From NCBI GenBank assembly GCA_905250025.1, contig CAJNOJ010000441.1:1-64000 (forward strand): a stretch of 64,000 nt of DNA, in the 5' to 3' direction. Positions 23,118 to 34,736 of the stretch are shown here, one piece after another. The position numbers were made by a program, and so were the translations under genes. The stretch's first letter is position 1, and each line of letters opens with the position of its first letter. The notes beneath the pieces are model-generated. The model was not told where the DNA came from and searched no databases. It was given only the letters and a program-made list of their open reading frames with translations. This DNA comes from Adineta ricciae (taxonomy: Eukaryota > Rotifera > Eurotatoria > Adinetida > Adinetidae).

Positions 23118-25297
23118 CAAGTTCGTTAATGGCTTCTTACCTGCCTCGCCTGTTTCGAGTATCTTAACCCTTTCCAGCCGGGTGTATCCATATGGATACA
23201 ATTTTGCCGTAGGGGGGTACGGGATTCTCCAAAAATTCGGGGCTGAAAAATTGATTCTCATAACTAAAGTAACAAGAATATATATAAAGAAAATATTTTG
23301 CTTGCTGTTTTCTGGTAGCCGGCCGGAAAGGGTTAAAGAAGTTGAAGGAAGCCGAAGCTAAATTTGTCGTTGGAGGTAAAATATTATATAATGCTAACAA
23401 AAGTTCAAATTAATGTTTTCTTCTGCATAGGTATGCACTCTTTCAAAAGCGTCGAACATAGTGGTCTTCAAACTCTTGCTCAAACGTGCATTGATATAGG
23501 TGCTCGATGTGGTAAAGTCGATGTTCGTGATATTTGGTACGGACGGAAGTCAATTCGAGATGAATGTGATAAAAAATTCAATATGTACAAAAATCAAATT
23601 CTGAAAGAAATACAAAAATACGCCATTGAGCGTACATTGTCAGCCACGACCGATTTGTGGCGAGACGATGCCGTTGGTCGTTATTATCTGGATTTTACTG
23701 TGTTGTAAGTAATAAAAGTAAAATTTAATTAATTATTTTTATATTGATTATTTAAATTTTTAGTTGGATTGATGATTCTTGGAGACAACACCATGCACTT
23801 CTTCGTTGTAAACATTTTGAAGAGCAAAGTAAAACAGCAATTAACTTATGGGCAGAGATTGAATCGATCTTCAATGAGTTCAACCTTATCGTTGGTGATA
23901 CTCCTATTACAACAGATGAAGGTGCAAATATAAAAGCATCATTAAAAAATGAAATACGCTTGCCTTGTATGGCACATCGTTCGTCAACAACATTAGAAAC
24001 TGCTTGGGAAGCAACGAGAATTGTTTGTCCAGAATTTGATCAATTAATAACTTATGTTTCAGAATTACGAGCATTCATTGCACGAAGTGGAAATATTCAA
24101 ACACGTCTTCCCATGACAATAAAACGAAACAGTGCTACACGACCATGGCGATCATATTATATTGTATATCATAGTGGTGAGAATAAATTTTATATCATAA
24201 TGATCCTTTATACATGATCAATTATTTTTAAATTTTATTTCAAATATTTTAGTATTGATTTCATATGATAAGCTTATTGATGTTCTTTCTCCAATGTACG
24301 AAGAAAGTCGTATATTAGCAATTAACAAGAATTTGTTGTTGAACGTGGTGGAACTGATGAAAGGTTTTGTACCGATTTTTAACTCATTGGAATTCAGCAC
24401 GACACCAACAATACATATTGTTGTTCCATCATATTATGCAATGCTGGCTATGGCGCAACTCAATGGACAAGAAAGACCAGCAATCAAAGCACTCAAAGAA
24501 AATTTACAAACGGCTCTCAATGAAAAGTATGTTTTGTGTGTGTAGCATTATTCTTTGTAAACACTTTGATTGTAATATTTAGATATAATCAAAGTATCAT
24601 GCAAATTCATTGGATAGCAACATTTTTGGATCCATCCTTTCGTGAACTTTCGTTTGTTAGCGACAAATCTTACCGAACTACTCAATTAAAATCGATAAAA
24701 GATGGTTTAATTCTAATGGCAAATGATATTGAAAATGAAAAAAAGGATCTCATTGATAACTCTGTAAGTAAAGACGAATATTTTCCTAATTTTATATTTT
24801 GTACGAGTGTATAGACCGATCAACAACCGCCATTGAAAAAAGCTCGAACTGAAGTATCTATTGATCCATTTGCTCAATTACGTAGTTCATCCTCAGAACC
24901 TTCAAAATTAAACATTAAAGATGAACTTTCTGCTGAATTAGCTCAGTACAGTAAACTTTCATTTTCAACCACTTCAACTTCAGCCAATCCATCATTACTA
25001 CTTCTCGATTTTTGGCGTACAAACGAAAAACGTTTACGATTATTAGCTATTATTGCTAAGAGAATTCTTGTTATACAAGGATCTAGCTCCGAATCGGAAC
25101 GTCATTTCTCAGCTGGTGGTGTTATAGTATCTGAAAAACGTAGTCGAGCTAGTGCTTCGACGGTTGAATCGTTAGTCGTTCTTCGTGAATGTTATATTAA
25201 TGGTCAATGGCCTGATTGTTCATCCGAAGATGATAAAGAAAAATCTGGAAGTCAAAACAACAGCACAACACTTACTCCTGATATCGTTTCGCTGTAG
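23118..25297 (+). CDS. hAT transposase, six exons, 5' end missing at contig join
   Basis: Exons: about 23118-23375 (interrupted by the MITE at 23164-23336), 23431-23704, 23764-24176, 24253-24526, 24583-24763 and 24815-25297. Introns are 51-76 bp with GT-AG ends, and every junction keeps frame. The joined product shows the hAT order: SLMASYLPRLF.., AKFVVGGMHSFKSV, the first catalytic Asp (LSATTDLWRDD), the second Asp (TPITTDEGAN), a helical middle (WIATFLDPSF) and the C-terminal dimerisation block with the catalytic Glu (SSSESERHFSAGG..SRASASTVESLVVLRE). The BED finger expected upstream is lost at the N (23116). Apart from the MITE the reading frame is intact. Right-hand subterminal ACCGGTAGACCGGT repeats follow at 25561-25695. 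Confidence 0.85.
23164..23336. mobile_element. piggyBac-type MITE (173 bp) inside the hAT exon
   Basis: Bounded by TTAA on both sides, with inverted ends CCCTTTCCAGCCGG / CCGGCCGGAAAGGG and an internal ATCCATATGGAT palindrome followed by TTTTGCCGTAGGGGGGTACG. Removing one TTAA copy and the insert restores a continuous hAT reading (..FRVS-LKKLKEAEAK..), which shows that it landed in a coding exon after that gene was functional. A shorter sibling lies at 43488-43580. Confidence 0.88.
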
Positions 25298-25560
25298 ATC
25301 ATCATATCAATATGATAGAACTGAATTATTTTATATACATTCATTTAATGAATTAATTGTTTTTGTTTTAGCTTATACGTATACTTGTATTATATCATAC
25401 TGATACTGTTGCATTTGAAAAAACTATGAAATGAAATGAAAATTATCTGTAAGAAATAAAATGAAAATGAAGATATTAAATAGCTCGTGTTTAATTAAGT
25501 ATAAGCTAGTAAAATTTTCGAGATATGTGTTAATCATCTGTTTAAAAAAGATTTTTTTAT

Positions 25561-25695
25561 TGGTAGAGACCGCTAGACACCGGTGTACCGGTAAGAAACC
25601 GGTAGACCGGTAGACGCCGGTAGACTGGTAAGAAACCGGTAGACCGGTACCGATACCGGTCGTCAAAAATTCAGACCGGTTCCATCTATGCTGTA
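25561..25695. repeat. Subterminal repeats and right end of the hAT element
   Basis: ACCGGT-type hexamers occur about ten times in 110 bp (ACCGGTAGACCGGTAGACGC..ACCGGTACCGATACCGGTCG), ending in AGACCGGTTCCATCTATGCTG. Clustered short motifs just inside the end are typical transposase-binding subterminal repeats of hAT elements. The matching left end was not found, probably lost at the contig join at 23116. Confidence 0.6.
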
Positions 25696-25800
25696 GATCA
25701 CGAAGTTGTGAAGAATTTCGGCAACTTTGATAGAGACGGACTCAACAAGAACGAGGTATTTTTCAATATGAAAATATCATTAAACACTTATTAGGTACCG

Positions 25801-27769
25801 ACGGCTAGCCGTGAGTGGCCGACCGGAGAGAGGCCGACAAACGACTAGACGTTATAATTTCAGAAGATTTCAAGAAGGGAAATTGATCTACGTAAAACAT
25901 TCTGACAAACTATCAAATGATCAGATCGTTCAACTGAAATAACTTTTTTCTCTCTTTGGACCAATAGTAGTGCTCTAATACTATCCTTTCAGTAGAGGGT
26001 TTAGCAGCTACTAGGCTGTGTTACTTGTATAATTAGTGATTACGTATTCGTCTATTCGGAATGTTGTTCATCAATAACACGACAAATAGTATTATGTACT
26101 TTATATTTACAAAAAGCTGGATTAGAAAAGAGAGCTGGTTATATATCGAAAATAGCATCAGAAGAAAAATGATTGATAATTTCTTTTTCAATAAATCATA
26201 ATGTAATATGGATATTGAAAACTAAACTAAAATGTTTGTAAAGTAGTAACATTTATTTGCGATAAGAATCAAATTAAAAAAGACAAGAAGATATTCTGTT
26301 CGTATTGATAATATTGAACCAACAAAGAAGTTCTGCAATGATATATTATGCATCTGGGTTTTGATTAGGTGCAAGCATGTCCATTAGATGTTTGTCTTCA
26401 TTGCAACTAGACATAAATAATAGAACTCAGAAGAATCAAACAAAGTTAGAAACATGTTTATACGCAGCAATAAATTCAGTTTTGCTTAACTTTTGATCGT
26501 TATCTTGATCAAATTTCTGAATAATTTCTTTGGCACGTTTTCTTGGATTAGGATTATTTTTACGATTAATGTCACCGACAAGATGATACTAAATATTCAA
26601 ATACTTATAAAACAAAACTAGTTACCAGCGACGGGAGATTTTTATACCAAAGCGGATATCAGATTAGTTAATTCTTCCTCATCCATATTTCCATCGTCGG
26701 TGACATTGTACCTAAAGAAAAACAAGCATAGAGAATGGCAGCAAAATGATATCGAATCAACTTACATATCAAACGCTAATTCTAATCGTTCTTGTAACTC
26801 GCCTTGACTTGAAGAAGAAATAGCGAAAAGAAACTCCTCAAAATCGATTACATCATCTTGATTCTTATCGAGCATCTTAAATACATAACTTGAATAAAAA
26901 CTCAATCAACAGCATTGATATATAGTATACACATCGACATACTTGCAAAAGTACTCGGCTCGATGATCATCCACATAAAATTGTCTAAAGATCTGTATAA
27001 ATCTCTGCTTATTGAGAGTACCATTAGGACAATCATGAAAGAACCCCTTAAGAAAGCAATGCTAATTAGTTGTATAGTTATCAGTAGAAAAAAAAGTTCA
27101 GATCGTACGAATACTTACAACATGCCATTCTCTAATATCTAAGTATTATTATGAAATAAAGCAGTAGAACCATTAATTATGTGTTATTTTTACCTTTCTC
27201 AGTGAAATTAGTACTTGCTTGAAGAGTAGCGAGTTCTATGAAATCAGAAAAGATATCAAGTAATTAACAAATACAAGAGGTTTCGAACCGTTTGATGTAA
27301 GTTCTGTATATATTGGATTATTCTTCGCTCCTTTGTTTCCCATAGGTAACCGGATTTTTTTTAGCGTTAGTTTACTATTAAAGAAAAAATATTAATCTGA
27401 AATATAAATTAAGAAAAGATTATTTGGATCTTGCCAGTTTTGTTTGTATTATAGGTGTACTGTTTACATGTGTGCAAAAACGAATTCATAACAGTATCAT
27501 TTCTAGGTTGATATAGAGAAAGCAAGGAGGTGCGTAATCACAATAGTGAGATGTATGAGTTGCTATTTGATTAGGCAAACTCGCATTGACTTCATATTTA
27601 TTGAAGTGCAATTAATCATTCAATGGTATATAGAAAGACTTTATGGAAATCAAAGATAGATCAAAATTAGTCGAAAAAATATCGATGTTTCATGGATAAA
27701 AATAATGCACTCACACGTATTCATCCATACAGTAGTCCGTAAAAAGGTTTGTATTTCCACTTCAAGGTT
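25801..27769. repeat. Segmental duplication, copy A (partial, ends at N)
   Basis: It matches 29214 to about 31130 almost throughout, with scattered substitutions and small indels (a few per cent by eye). The left boundary falls exactly on the ACGGCTAGCCG head of the dispersed motif in both copies; flanks further left are unrelated. The right boundary is the N at 27770, where the other copy continues into the membrane protein gene. Confidence 0.85.
26436..27343 (-). CDS. Neuronal-calcium-sensor-family EF-hand protein, copy A
   Basis: Several short exons on the minus strand rebuild a recoverin/NCS-type protein. Exon 1 starts MGNKGAKNNP, an N-myristoylation-type start with Gly2. Later exons give HCFLKGFFHDCPNGTLNKQR, then RQFYVDDHRAEYFCKYVF, then the EF-hand loop DKNQDDVIDFEE, then SSSSQGELQERLELAFDMYN with loop NVTDDGNMDEEE, and a last loop DQDNDQKLSKTE ending ..YKHVSNFV. 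The order (CP-x-G motif in a degenerate EF1, functional EF2, weaker EF3 lacking the first Asp, EF4) is that of the NCS family, myristoylated calcium switches acting at membranes. Introns are short. A second copy lies at 29808-30709. Confidence 0.75.
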
Positions 27770-27770
27770 N

Positions 27771-28057
27771 TTCGTTCATTTAATTTAGGTAATAATGATT
27801 CTATGCAAAAATTTCGATCGTTTTCAAATTCAAATTATTTATTACACATTCAAAATATATATGTTGATATATTGTTTAAATATATGATCTATCGATATGG
27901 TTATATGGAAGCAGTTTTACGTTTCGCTGCTCTTATTAGAGTTTTTATTTTTGCTAGTACAACACAATACTATGCAAGTCAAGAATTAGCAACACATGAT
28001 GAACTAATGGATAATCTGATAAAAAATACAGAACAAATAGTTATTACACAAACTTAA
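27771..28057 (+). CDS. 3' part of an unrecognised gene (partial, starts at contig join)
   Basis: An open frame runs from the N at 27770 to TAA at 28055-28057. It reads SMQKFRSFSNSNYLLHIQNI.., then YMIYRYGYMEAVLRFAALIR and ASTTQYYASQELATHDELMD. The composition is convincingly protein-like and the frame is open across the whole contig start, but no domain was recognised. It does not match the sequence found at the same place in duplication copy B, so it belongs to a different contig. Confidence 0.4.
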
Positions 28058-28059
28058 AT

Positions 28060-29213
28060 CATTTGAATTTGAGTGCGCTAGGCAGAAATATTTCCTACCT
28101 TTTGAAACAAAAAAATTTCAATAAACTAATTGATTGGAACGATCAACGTTAGTGTCTATATAATTTATGTTAAAATAAGTTAAAAAAATATTTGAAAACT
28201 CTGGATCGACGTATATGGTCAAATCTAATTATATAATTTATTTTCATCTCACAACAATAATAACTCTTTTATCTTTGACTATATAGATTTAGTCTAAAAG
28301 TCATCAAACGACATACGTACGTGAGCCAGAAGAAATTGAGGAAAAATAACATTCAATTGGCATTCACTACGGGAGATGTTGCCAAAAATTATTTTAAAAA
28401 AAACTTCCTATATTCAGCCTAAAGCAAGCGATTGCATTCTTTTTCAGTGTCAAATAAATAATAAACCTAATATCTTATGATTCCATATAGCTGTAAGAAA
28501 AAGAAAATTATTCTCCTAGCAGACGGCAAGCCAGACCGACAGCTCTGATTTGAATTCATATAACTTATATTTACTTTATTGTCTTATGATTTCAATATCT
28601 AAAATCATATGTATAAGAATGTACTTTTAATTCGACAAATGTAAAGGTGAAGTGTTCATTGGTGTTTTTCTTCATTTAAAAAAACGGTCGACAGATAATT
28701 TTGATAATCAGTGGAATAATTAATTTTAAAGTAGTAAGCAATCCTCCATATAAACTTAAAATAGCGATATGGAAACGAAATGCATTAAATTTTTCAACAA
28801 CAGAATAAGTACTTACACAATTTTGGATTACATTGTTGATAACATTCTTCGTAAGAAGGAACAATAAAACCAATGATCGACAAATACACGATCAACCATT
28901 TCTTGAACAGTTTCATTAATTCCCTCCACTGAAAAGAGGGTAGTGCGTCGAGATGGTATCATCGAAAAACCAGATGATGTTCGTCCGTTCATTCATTTTC
29001 CCTTCAATATTACCTAGTGGTAGTTGATAATAGTAAGGGTTGATCGAAAGGTAATCAAGGTCGAGGTTCTCGAATCCGGTGTTAGTTTTTTCACGAACAC
29101 TTTCTGACCCGTCTTTTTTTGGCGACAAACGATCAAATTTTTTAGACGATAGTGTTTTAAGCGGCAAAAAGATCGTGACTTTTAAAGAAGGAATAGAAGG
29201 AAATGTACATGCA
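28060..29213. other. No gene supported
   Basis: AT-rich. A 65-codon minus-strand frame (28676-28873) has a hydrophobic end (LIIPLIIKIICRPFF) but no recognisable family. At 29037-29170 (minus) lies a copy of the GATTACC-motif repeat also seen at 22754-22895. Confidence 0.35.
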
Positions 29214-29447
29214 ACGGCTAGCCGCGAGTGGTCGACCGGAAAGAGGGTGACAAACGACTAGGCGTTATAATTTCAGAAGATTTTAGGAAGCGAAATTCGT
29301 CTACGTGAAACATTCTGACCAATTATCAAATAATCAGATCGTTCAACTGAAATATCTTTTTTCTCTCTTTGGACGAATAGTAGCGCTCTAATACTATCCT
29401 TTCAGTTGAGGGTTTTGCAGCTACTAGGCCGCGTTACTTGTATATTC
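29214..29447 (+). repeat. Dispersed element with 50-bp GC-rich head (copy 4)
   Basis: The head is ACGGCTAGCCGCGAGTGGTC and the tail ends GTTACTTGTATA. It forms the left edge of duplication copy B; the equivalent at 25801-26033 (copy 3) forms the left edge of copy A. Compared with 11740 the middle is strongly diverged, whereas head and tail are kept. Confidence 0.65.
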
Positions 29448-29807
29448 GCAATGTTGTTCATCAATAACACGACAAATAGTATTACGTGCTTTATATTTAC
29501 AAAAAGCTGGTTATATATCAAAAATTGCATCAGAAGAAAAATGATTGATAATTTCTTTGTCAATAAACCATAATGTAATATGGATATCGAAAATTAAACT
29601 AAAATGTTTGTAAAGTAGTAGCATTTATTTGCGATAAGAATCAAATTAAAAAAGACAAGAAGATATTCTGTTCGTATTGATAATATTGAACAAACAAAGA
29701 AGTTCTGCAATGATATATTATGCATCTTGTTTTTGATTAGGTGCAAGCATGTCCATTAGATATTTGTCTTCATTGCAACTAGACAGAAATAATAGAAATC
29801 AGGAGAA

Positions 29808-30709
29808 TCAAACAAAGTTAGAAACATGTCTATACGCAGTGATAAATTCAGTTTTGCTTAATTTTTTATCGTTATCTTGATCAAATTTCTGAATAATTTC
29901 TTTGGCACGTTTTCTTAGATTATGATTGCTTTTACGATTGATGTCACCGACAAGATGATACTAAATATTCAAATACTTATAAAACAAAATTAGTTACCAG
30001 CGACGAGATATTTTTATACCAGAGCGGACATCAGATTAATTAATTCTTCCTCATCCATATTTCCATCGTCAGTGACATTGTACCTAAAGAAAAACACACA
30101 TAGAGAATGGCAGTAAAATGATAGCCAATCAACTTACATATCAAATGCTAATTCTAATCGTTCTTGTAACTCGCTTTGACTCGAAGAAGAAATAGCGAAA
30201 AGAAACTCCTCAAAATCTATTACATCATCTTGATTCTTATCGAGCATCTTAAATACATAACTTGAATAAAACCTCAATCAACAGCATTGATATATAGTAT
30301 ACACATCGACATACTTGCAAAAGTACTCGGCTCGATGATCATCCACATAAAATTGTGTAAAGATCTGTATAAATTTCTGCTTATTGAGAGTACCATTAGG
30401 ACAATCATGAAAGAACCCCTTAAGAAAGCAATGCTAGTTGTATAGCTATCAGTAGAAAAAAATTGAGATAGTACGAATACTTACAGCATGCCATTCTCTG
30501 ATATCTAAGTATTAAGATGAAATAAAGCAGTAGAACTATTAATTATGTGTTATTTTTACCTTTCTCCGTGAGATTAGTACTTGCTTGAAGAGCAGCAAGT
30601 TCTGTAGAATCAGAAAAGATATCGATTAATCAACAAATACAAGAAGTTTCGAACCGTTTGATGTAAGTTCTGTATATGTTAGATTATTCTTCGCGCCTTT
30701 ATTTCCCAT
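29808..30709 (-). CDS. Neuronal-calcium-sensor-family EF-hand protein, copy B
   Basis: Exon for exon the same as the gene at 26436-27343: MGNKGAKNNP start, CPNGTLNKQR segment, loops DKNQDDVIDFEE and NVTDDGNMDEEE, final EF-hand and stop at 29808-29810. Differences are mostly silent or in introns, with a few conservative changes (for example Leu to Ser beside the CP block is not seen, the EF loops are identical). The conservation of all loop residues between copies suggests that both have been under constraint. The neighbouring gene downstream on the same strand is the orphan membrane protein (31216-33000), transcribed in the same direction but lying upstream of it on the minus strand. Confidence 0.75.
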
Positions 30710-31215
30710 AGGTAACCGGCTTTTCTAGCGTTAGTTCACTGTTACAGAAAAAATATTAATCTGAAATATAAATTAAGAAAAGATTATTTGGATCTTGCCA
30801 GTTTTGTTTGTATTATAGATGTACTGTTTACATGTGTGCAAAACCGAATTCATAACAGTATCATTTCTAGGTTGATATAGAGAAAGCAATGAGGTGCGTA
30901 ATCACAATAGTGAGATGTATGAGTTGCTGTTTGATTAGACAAACTCCCATTGACTTCGTATTTATTAAAGTGCAATTAATCATTCAACGGTATATAGAAA
31001 GACTTTATGGAAATCAAAGATAGATCAAAATTAGTCGAAAAAATATCGATGTTTCATGGATAAAAATAATGCACTCACACGTATTCATCCATACAGTAGT
31101 CCGTAAAAAGGTTTGCGTTTCCACTTCAAGGTTTATTTAGTGAAGTTATAAACCTCTTTGACGTTATACAGATGTTTGTGTCAAAAAGCATTGTTGATCA
31201 TGTAATCTCTTTTTT

Positions 31216-33000
31216 TTAACGTACTTCTTGATTGAAAACAGTCAGTCTTTTATACACTTGAGAATTCTGTGGTGTCTTTTGAGATTTTGGAAGCAAATTT
31301 CTGGTATGATCAGTCATTTTTTTAAGATCACTTCCTGAAGCCACGCCTTGACCTACCGTAACAAGTTTTTCTAGCTGATGTTTCGAGACAATATCTTTAA
31401 AGTCATGCCAGGCACCTGGTATTACTCTTCCAATTTCATCTTCTTCCCAAATGACCCATAACAGAGCAAGACAACATATTAATACTATCGTTAGAAGAAT
31501 AATATAAGTTAATGACGTTATACTAATTCTAAAATACGATAGAAGAACGATTGAACCAATGACACTTAATGGAAGTAAGGTGTAAAGTATAAGAAATATG
31601 ACCACAAGCCAGGGACGTTGATATAAACGTAGATCAAGAATACCGAATTGAAATGGTAGTTTCATACCGCAGCAACGAGTAGGTTTAGTAATTCGATTAA
31701 TACCGACTGTTTTTTCTAATAAACGACGTATTCCAGTTGCTACACATCGGCGCTGTTGAAATACGAATAGTAATAGACGTATGACGACTTCAACAACAGA
31801 TCCAAAAGCAGTTAACAACCCTGTACAAATGCCGATTTGTGTTACAACATTTGATATCGATGCATCACGAGCAATCCAACGAAAACATGTCGCACTATTG
31901 GAATATAATGTAAAATTAATTGTATTACCAGGTGTACATGGAAAATAGGTAAAATTTGAACCATGAAAGCATTCCATTAAACCATAGATTGGACATGGAC
32001 CATCTGGATAAACAGTAATACTGGCCAGGAAACAACCTTCAATGCCAGCAATAATGATAGATGAAATGACAATGACACTTATTGTCATTATTAAGAATTT
32101 ATTGCTGTTTTTGTTCAAAGTAAGGTATCTACCGTACATATTTAATACTTCGCGTTCATATTCTGGATGGGATGGATGATTTCGTAAAATTTCTAGTGAT
32201 GTGTCCGTAGTTGCAGCTGATACAGGTTTTGTTACCATCGTGTTATCTGCATGCACCTCTGCAGGAGAAGAATGTTGCGAGATATTGCTTGCTGATGCCA
32301 CTTCGCGAGCGATGGAAGATATTTGAATGAATTCTTTTTGAGCTGTCTTATTATGTATAAGTTCCATCGGTACTACTCTTATAGTATCTGAAGCAGCCTT
32401 ACTTAAACGGTCTCTCTCAATATACGGCGCTATTTGTGTCACACAACTGCAAAGTCTTGAAAAACAATTACTGCTTGTCAAAGTGGTTCTACTTCTATCG
32501 TTCCTACAACAGGAGGTAACTTTTGAGGAGAGACGACCAGTGTTCGTCGAATGTTTATGTGAAGTAAACATTGCAGTGTTCTCTCGAATAATAGTATGAT
32601 TAACATCAATAGTACAGCGTGTAATATTGAAAAGTTTAGCAACTATACTGTAGAATACTTGCTCAAACGACCATAATAAAATACCTAGTACCGTATACGT
32701 CAATATAACTACGCCAAGACCAATGAGGATATTCACTATGATCCAATTCCAGTATGACCAGGCCATTCTTGAAGCGCAATAGACTAGATTAAAAGGTATC
32801 TTTAATCTAAAATCATCTAGAACATATAAAATAATTAACAAACAGAATGCTAAAGATTTTTTGGACGTCGAAATGAACCAAGAAGAATCTTTATTTATAC
32901 GAAAGAAAATAATCTTTACAATCTCCCTTTCAAGGATGATGACCATTATTTTACTCCCGACATCAGTACAATAATTAATCAAGGATGATAAAAACGACAT
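31216..33000 (-). CDS. Orphan multi-pass membrane protein (594 aa)
   Basis: A single-exon frame. Hydrophobic segments occur near residues 48-66, 84-112 (WIIVNILIGLGVVILTYTVL), 303-328 (FLIMTISVIVISSIIIAGIE), 385-412, 455-480 (WLVVIFLILYTLLPLSVIGS) and 483-507 (LTYIILLTIVLICCLALLWV), giving about six to seven passes. Between the second and third is a hydrophilic region of about 190 residues. After the third is a Cys-rich, N-glycosylatable loop (GPCPIYGLMECFHGSNFTYF, ..NTINFTLYSNSATCFRW), probably extracellular. The C-terminal 80 residues are charged and cytoplasmic. A TATA box (33042-33050) lies about 45 bp upstream of the ATG. No known family was recognised. A shortened paralogue or allele is at 36777-38306. 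Confidence 0.7.
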   Translation of the reverse strand: MSFLSSLINYCTDVGSKIMVIILEREIVKIIFFRINKDSSWFISTSKKSLAFCLLIILYVLDDFRLKIPFNLVYCASRMAWSYWNWIIVNILIGLGVVILTYTVLGILLWSFEQVFYSIVAKLFNITRCTIDVNHTIIRENTAMFTSHKHSTNTGRLSSKVTSCCRNDRSRTTLTSSNCFSRLCSCVTQIAPYIERDRLSKAASDTIRVVPMELIHNKTAQKEFIQISSIAREVASASNISQHSSPAEVHADNTMVTKPVSAATTDTSLEILRNHPSHPEYEREVLNMYGRYLTLNKNSNKFLIMTISVIVISSIIIAGIEGCFLASITVYPDGPCPIYGLMECFHGSNFTYFPCTPGNTINFTLYSNSATCFRWIARDASISNVVTQIGICTGLLTAFGSVVEVVIRLLLFVFQQRRCVATGIRRLLEKTVGINRITKPTRCCGMKLPFQFGILDLRLYQRPWLVVIFLILYTLLPLSVIGSIVLLSYFRISITSLTYIILLTIVLICCLALLWVIWEEDEIGRVIPGAWHDFKDIVSKHQLEKLVTVGQGVASGSDLKKMTDHTRNLLPKSQKTPQNSQVYKRLTVFNQEVR

Positions 33001-33041
33001 GTTTATTTGTGAATGATTGAAGATTGCACTACGCTTGGATC

Positions 33042-33050
33042 CTTATATAC
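33042..33050 (-). promoter_or_regulatory. TATA box of the orphan membrane protein gene
   Basis: TATATAAGG on the minus strand, about 42-50 bp before the ATG at 33000. The equivalent place in the second copy (near 38401-38409) reads TATATAACG. The close spacing implies a very short 5' leader. Confidence 0.55.
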
Positions 33051-34736
33051 AGACAAGTATATGCAATATAGCTAAATATTGAAAAAAAGGATGCGAAAAC
33101 ATACGTGCATATTTCTGTCTGTGTACACATGTCACCTAGTCAATGTCGCCGGATCAGCAATATCTTTGGTGAATATCGGCGAATAATTTGAGTGCAACTC
33201 AATAATGATCAGCATCAAGAGAAAAAAGGGACAAAAAAATAACCTTGGAAACATAAGTGCTTTTTCTTAATTTTTTTGTTTTTCTTTTCTCTTCAGTGTA
33301 TATGCAGTAAAATTAATAAGCTGCTACTGTTTTCATCAATGTTCACTAGCAACCAAGAAACATTGCGCCTGATTTTTGCTGCGCACATTTTATATGCAGA
33401 TTATATCTATGGAATGATTTATCTTGTTCCAAACGTTTACTGTTTTGATATATTAATGTTTTATAAGGACATATGTGTCAACGAATAAATAATGACAAGT
33501 AATCAAATACTGTTAATGTATATATAGAGAGAAAGAAAGTAAACTCATCAGTGCAGACTTTTTCTGTCCTGTTTTATAATAACAAAAACAAATTCGTTGG
33601 TTAAAGTATAAAGAAATAGTTCTGTTTGAGAGTGAGTTTGGACATAGGATTAAAACGAAACTTTAAATAGGAATCCTTTCATTTCTCCACGAAACTAACC
33701 ATCCGAATACACCTTCAAGTATCAGCGAGGATATGCTTTAATAAATACGAAAAATTAGTTGTAAAAATATCGTAAAATCAGAGCACGCTCGGACTGTAAT
33801 TACATATTCCAAAAACCGGTCGGGTATTGTATCAATAAAAATAGCTCATTTTCTCGCCAGCTATAATAATAGCAAGTAATGCGGCGATATTGCCACTGAT
33901 GCTCTACTGAAAGGATATACTCAGATCGTTTATCTAATAAAAAACGAATTTTACGTGAAAAAAGGGCAATTTTTGATTTTTCTGAATTTTTCGGCGTTTC
34001 GTCATCTTTGATAACGTTGTCAGAATACCACGACCTACACCGCGTTTTTTGAGTGATTACACGCGTGTAAAACAGAATGGGTGTGAAAACACTAAGATTC
34101 TGATTGTTTTTGGCGAGAAGACGAGAAAAAATTATAAACTCTATCATTTCTTAGTATATAATCGCATAGAAAACCGATATTATTGCCGTGTACACGCTGA
34201 CTTTCCGAATTGTGCGTTTTAAGTACAAATTTGCAGTTTTCACGCCTATTTTCTGCTTGGGATTTATCGATATCTAATAATTGATATGGATACATTGACT
34301 TATCATAATTTTGAAGCCTTTACACCAAAAATATATGCAATCGTTTTATTGACCTGAAAACCATGTCGTGATATCTGCAACAATCCGTAAAAAGACACAT
34401 GATAACTATGAAAATTTCTGCTGTCATCCTCGATTCAGATTACATAGCGTTTTAACGGATAGAGAGTTTCATCACGAATATTTTTACCTGACTACACGCA
34501 CAATATCCAGAAGTATTCGTCGTTTAAACGCTTTTATTTATAGTTATAGAACATCTCGTTTGCTACAATTCCATACCAGTTTTATAAGATCAATGTAAAC
34601 TGAGGGTCATTTGTTGATTTGCCACACTAATGGACATCATAACTATTTTCTTTCATGAACATTTGCATCCATTTTCAACATTGAAATAGAGACGAAACGA
34701 AGTATTATGATTTGTTGTTTTATCTGAATATGTACT

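Larger units (their letters stand above)
29214..34165. repeat. Segmental duplication, continuous copy B
   Basis: This copy carries both the calcium-sensor gene (29808-30709) and the multi-pass membrane protein gene (31216-33000) plus the latter's upstream region. Its left part matches 25801-27769 and its right part (from about 31320 on) matches 36769 to about 39410. The two partial copies both stop at Ns, so together they could be one second copy, or the other allele, of this block. Confidence 0.75.
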
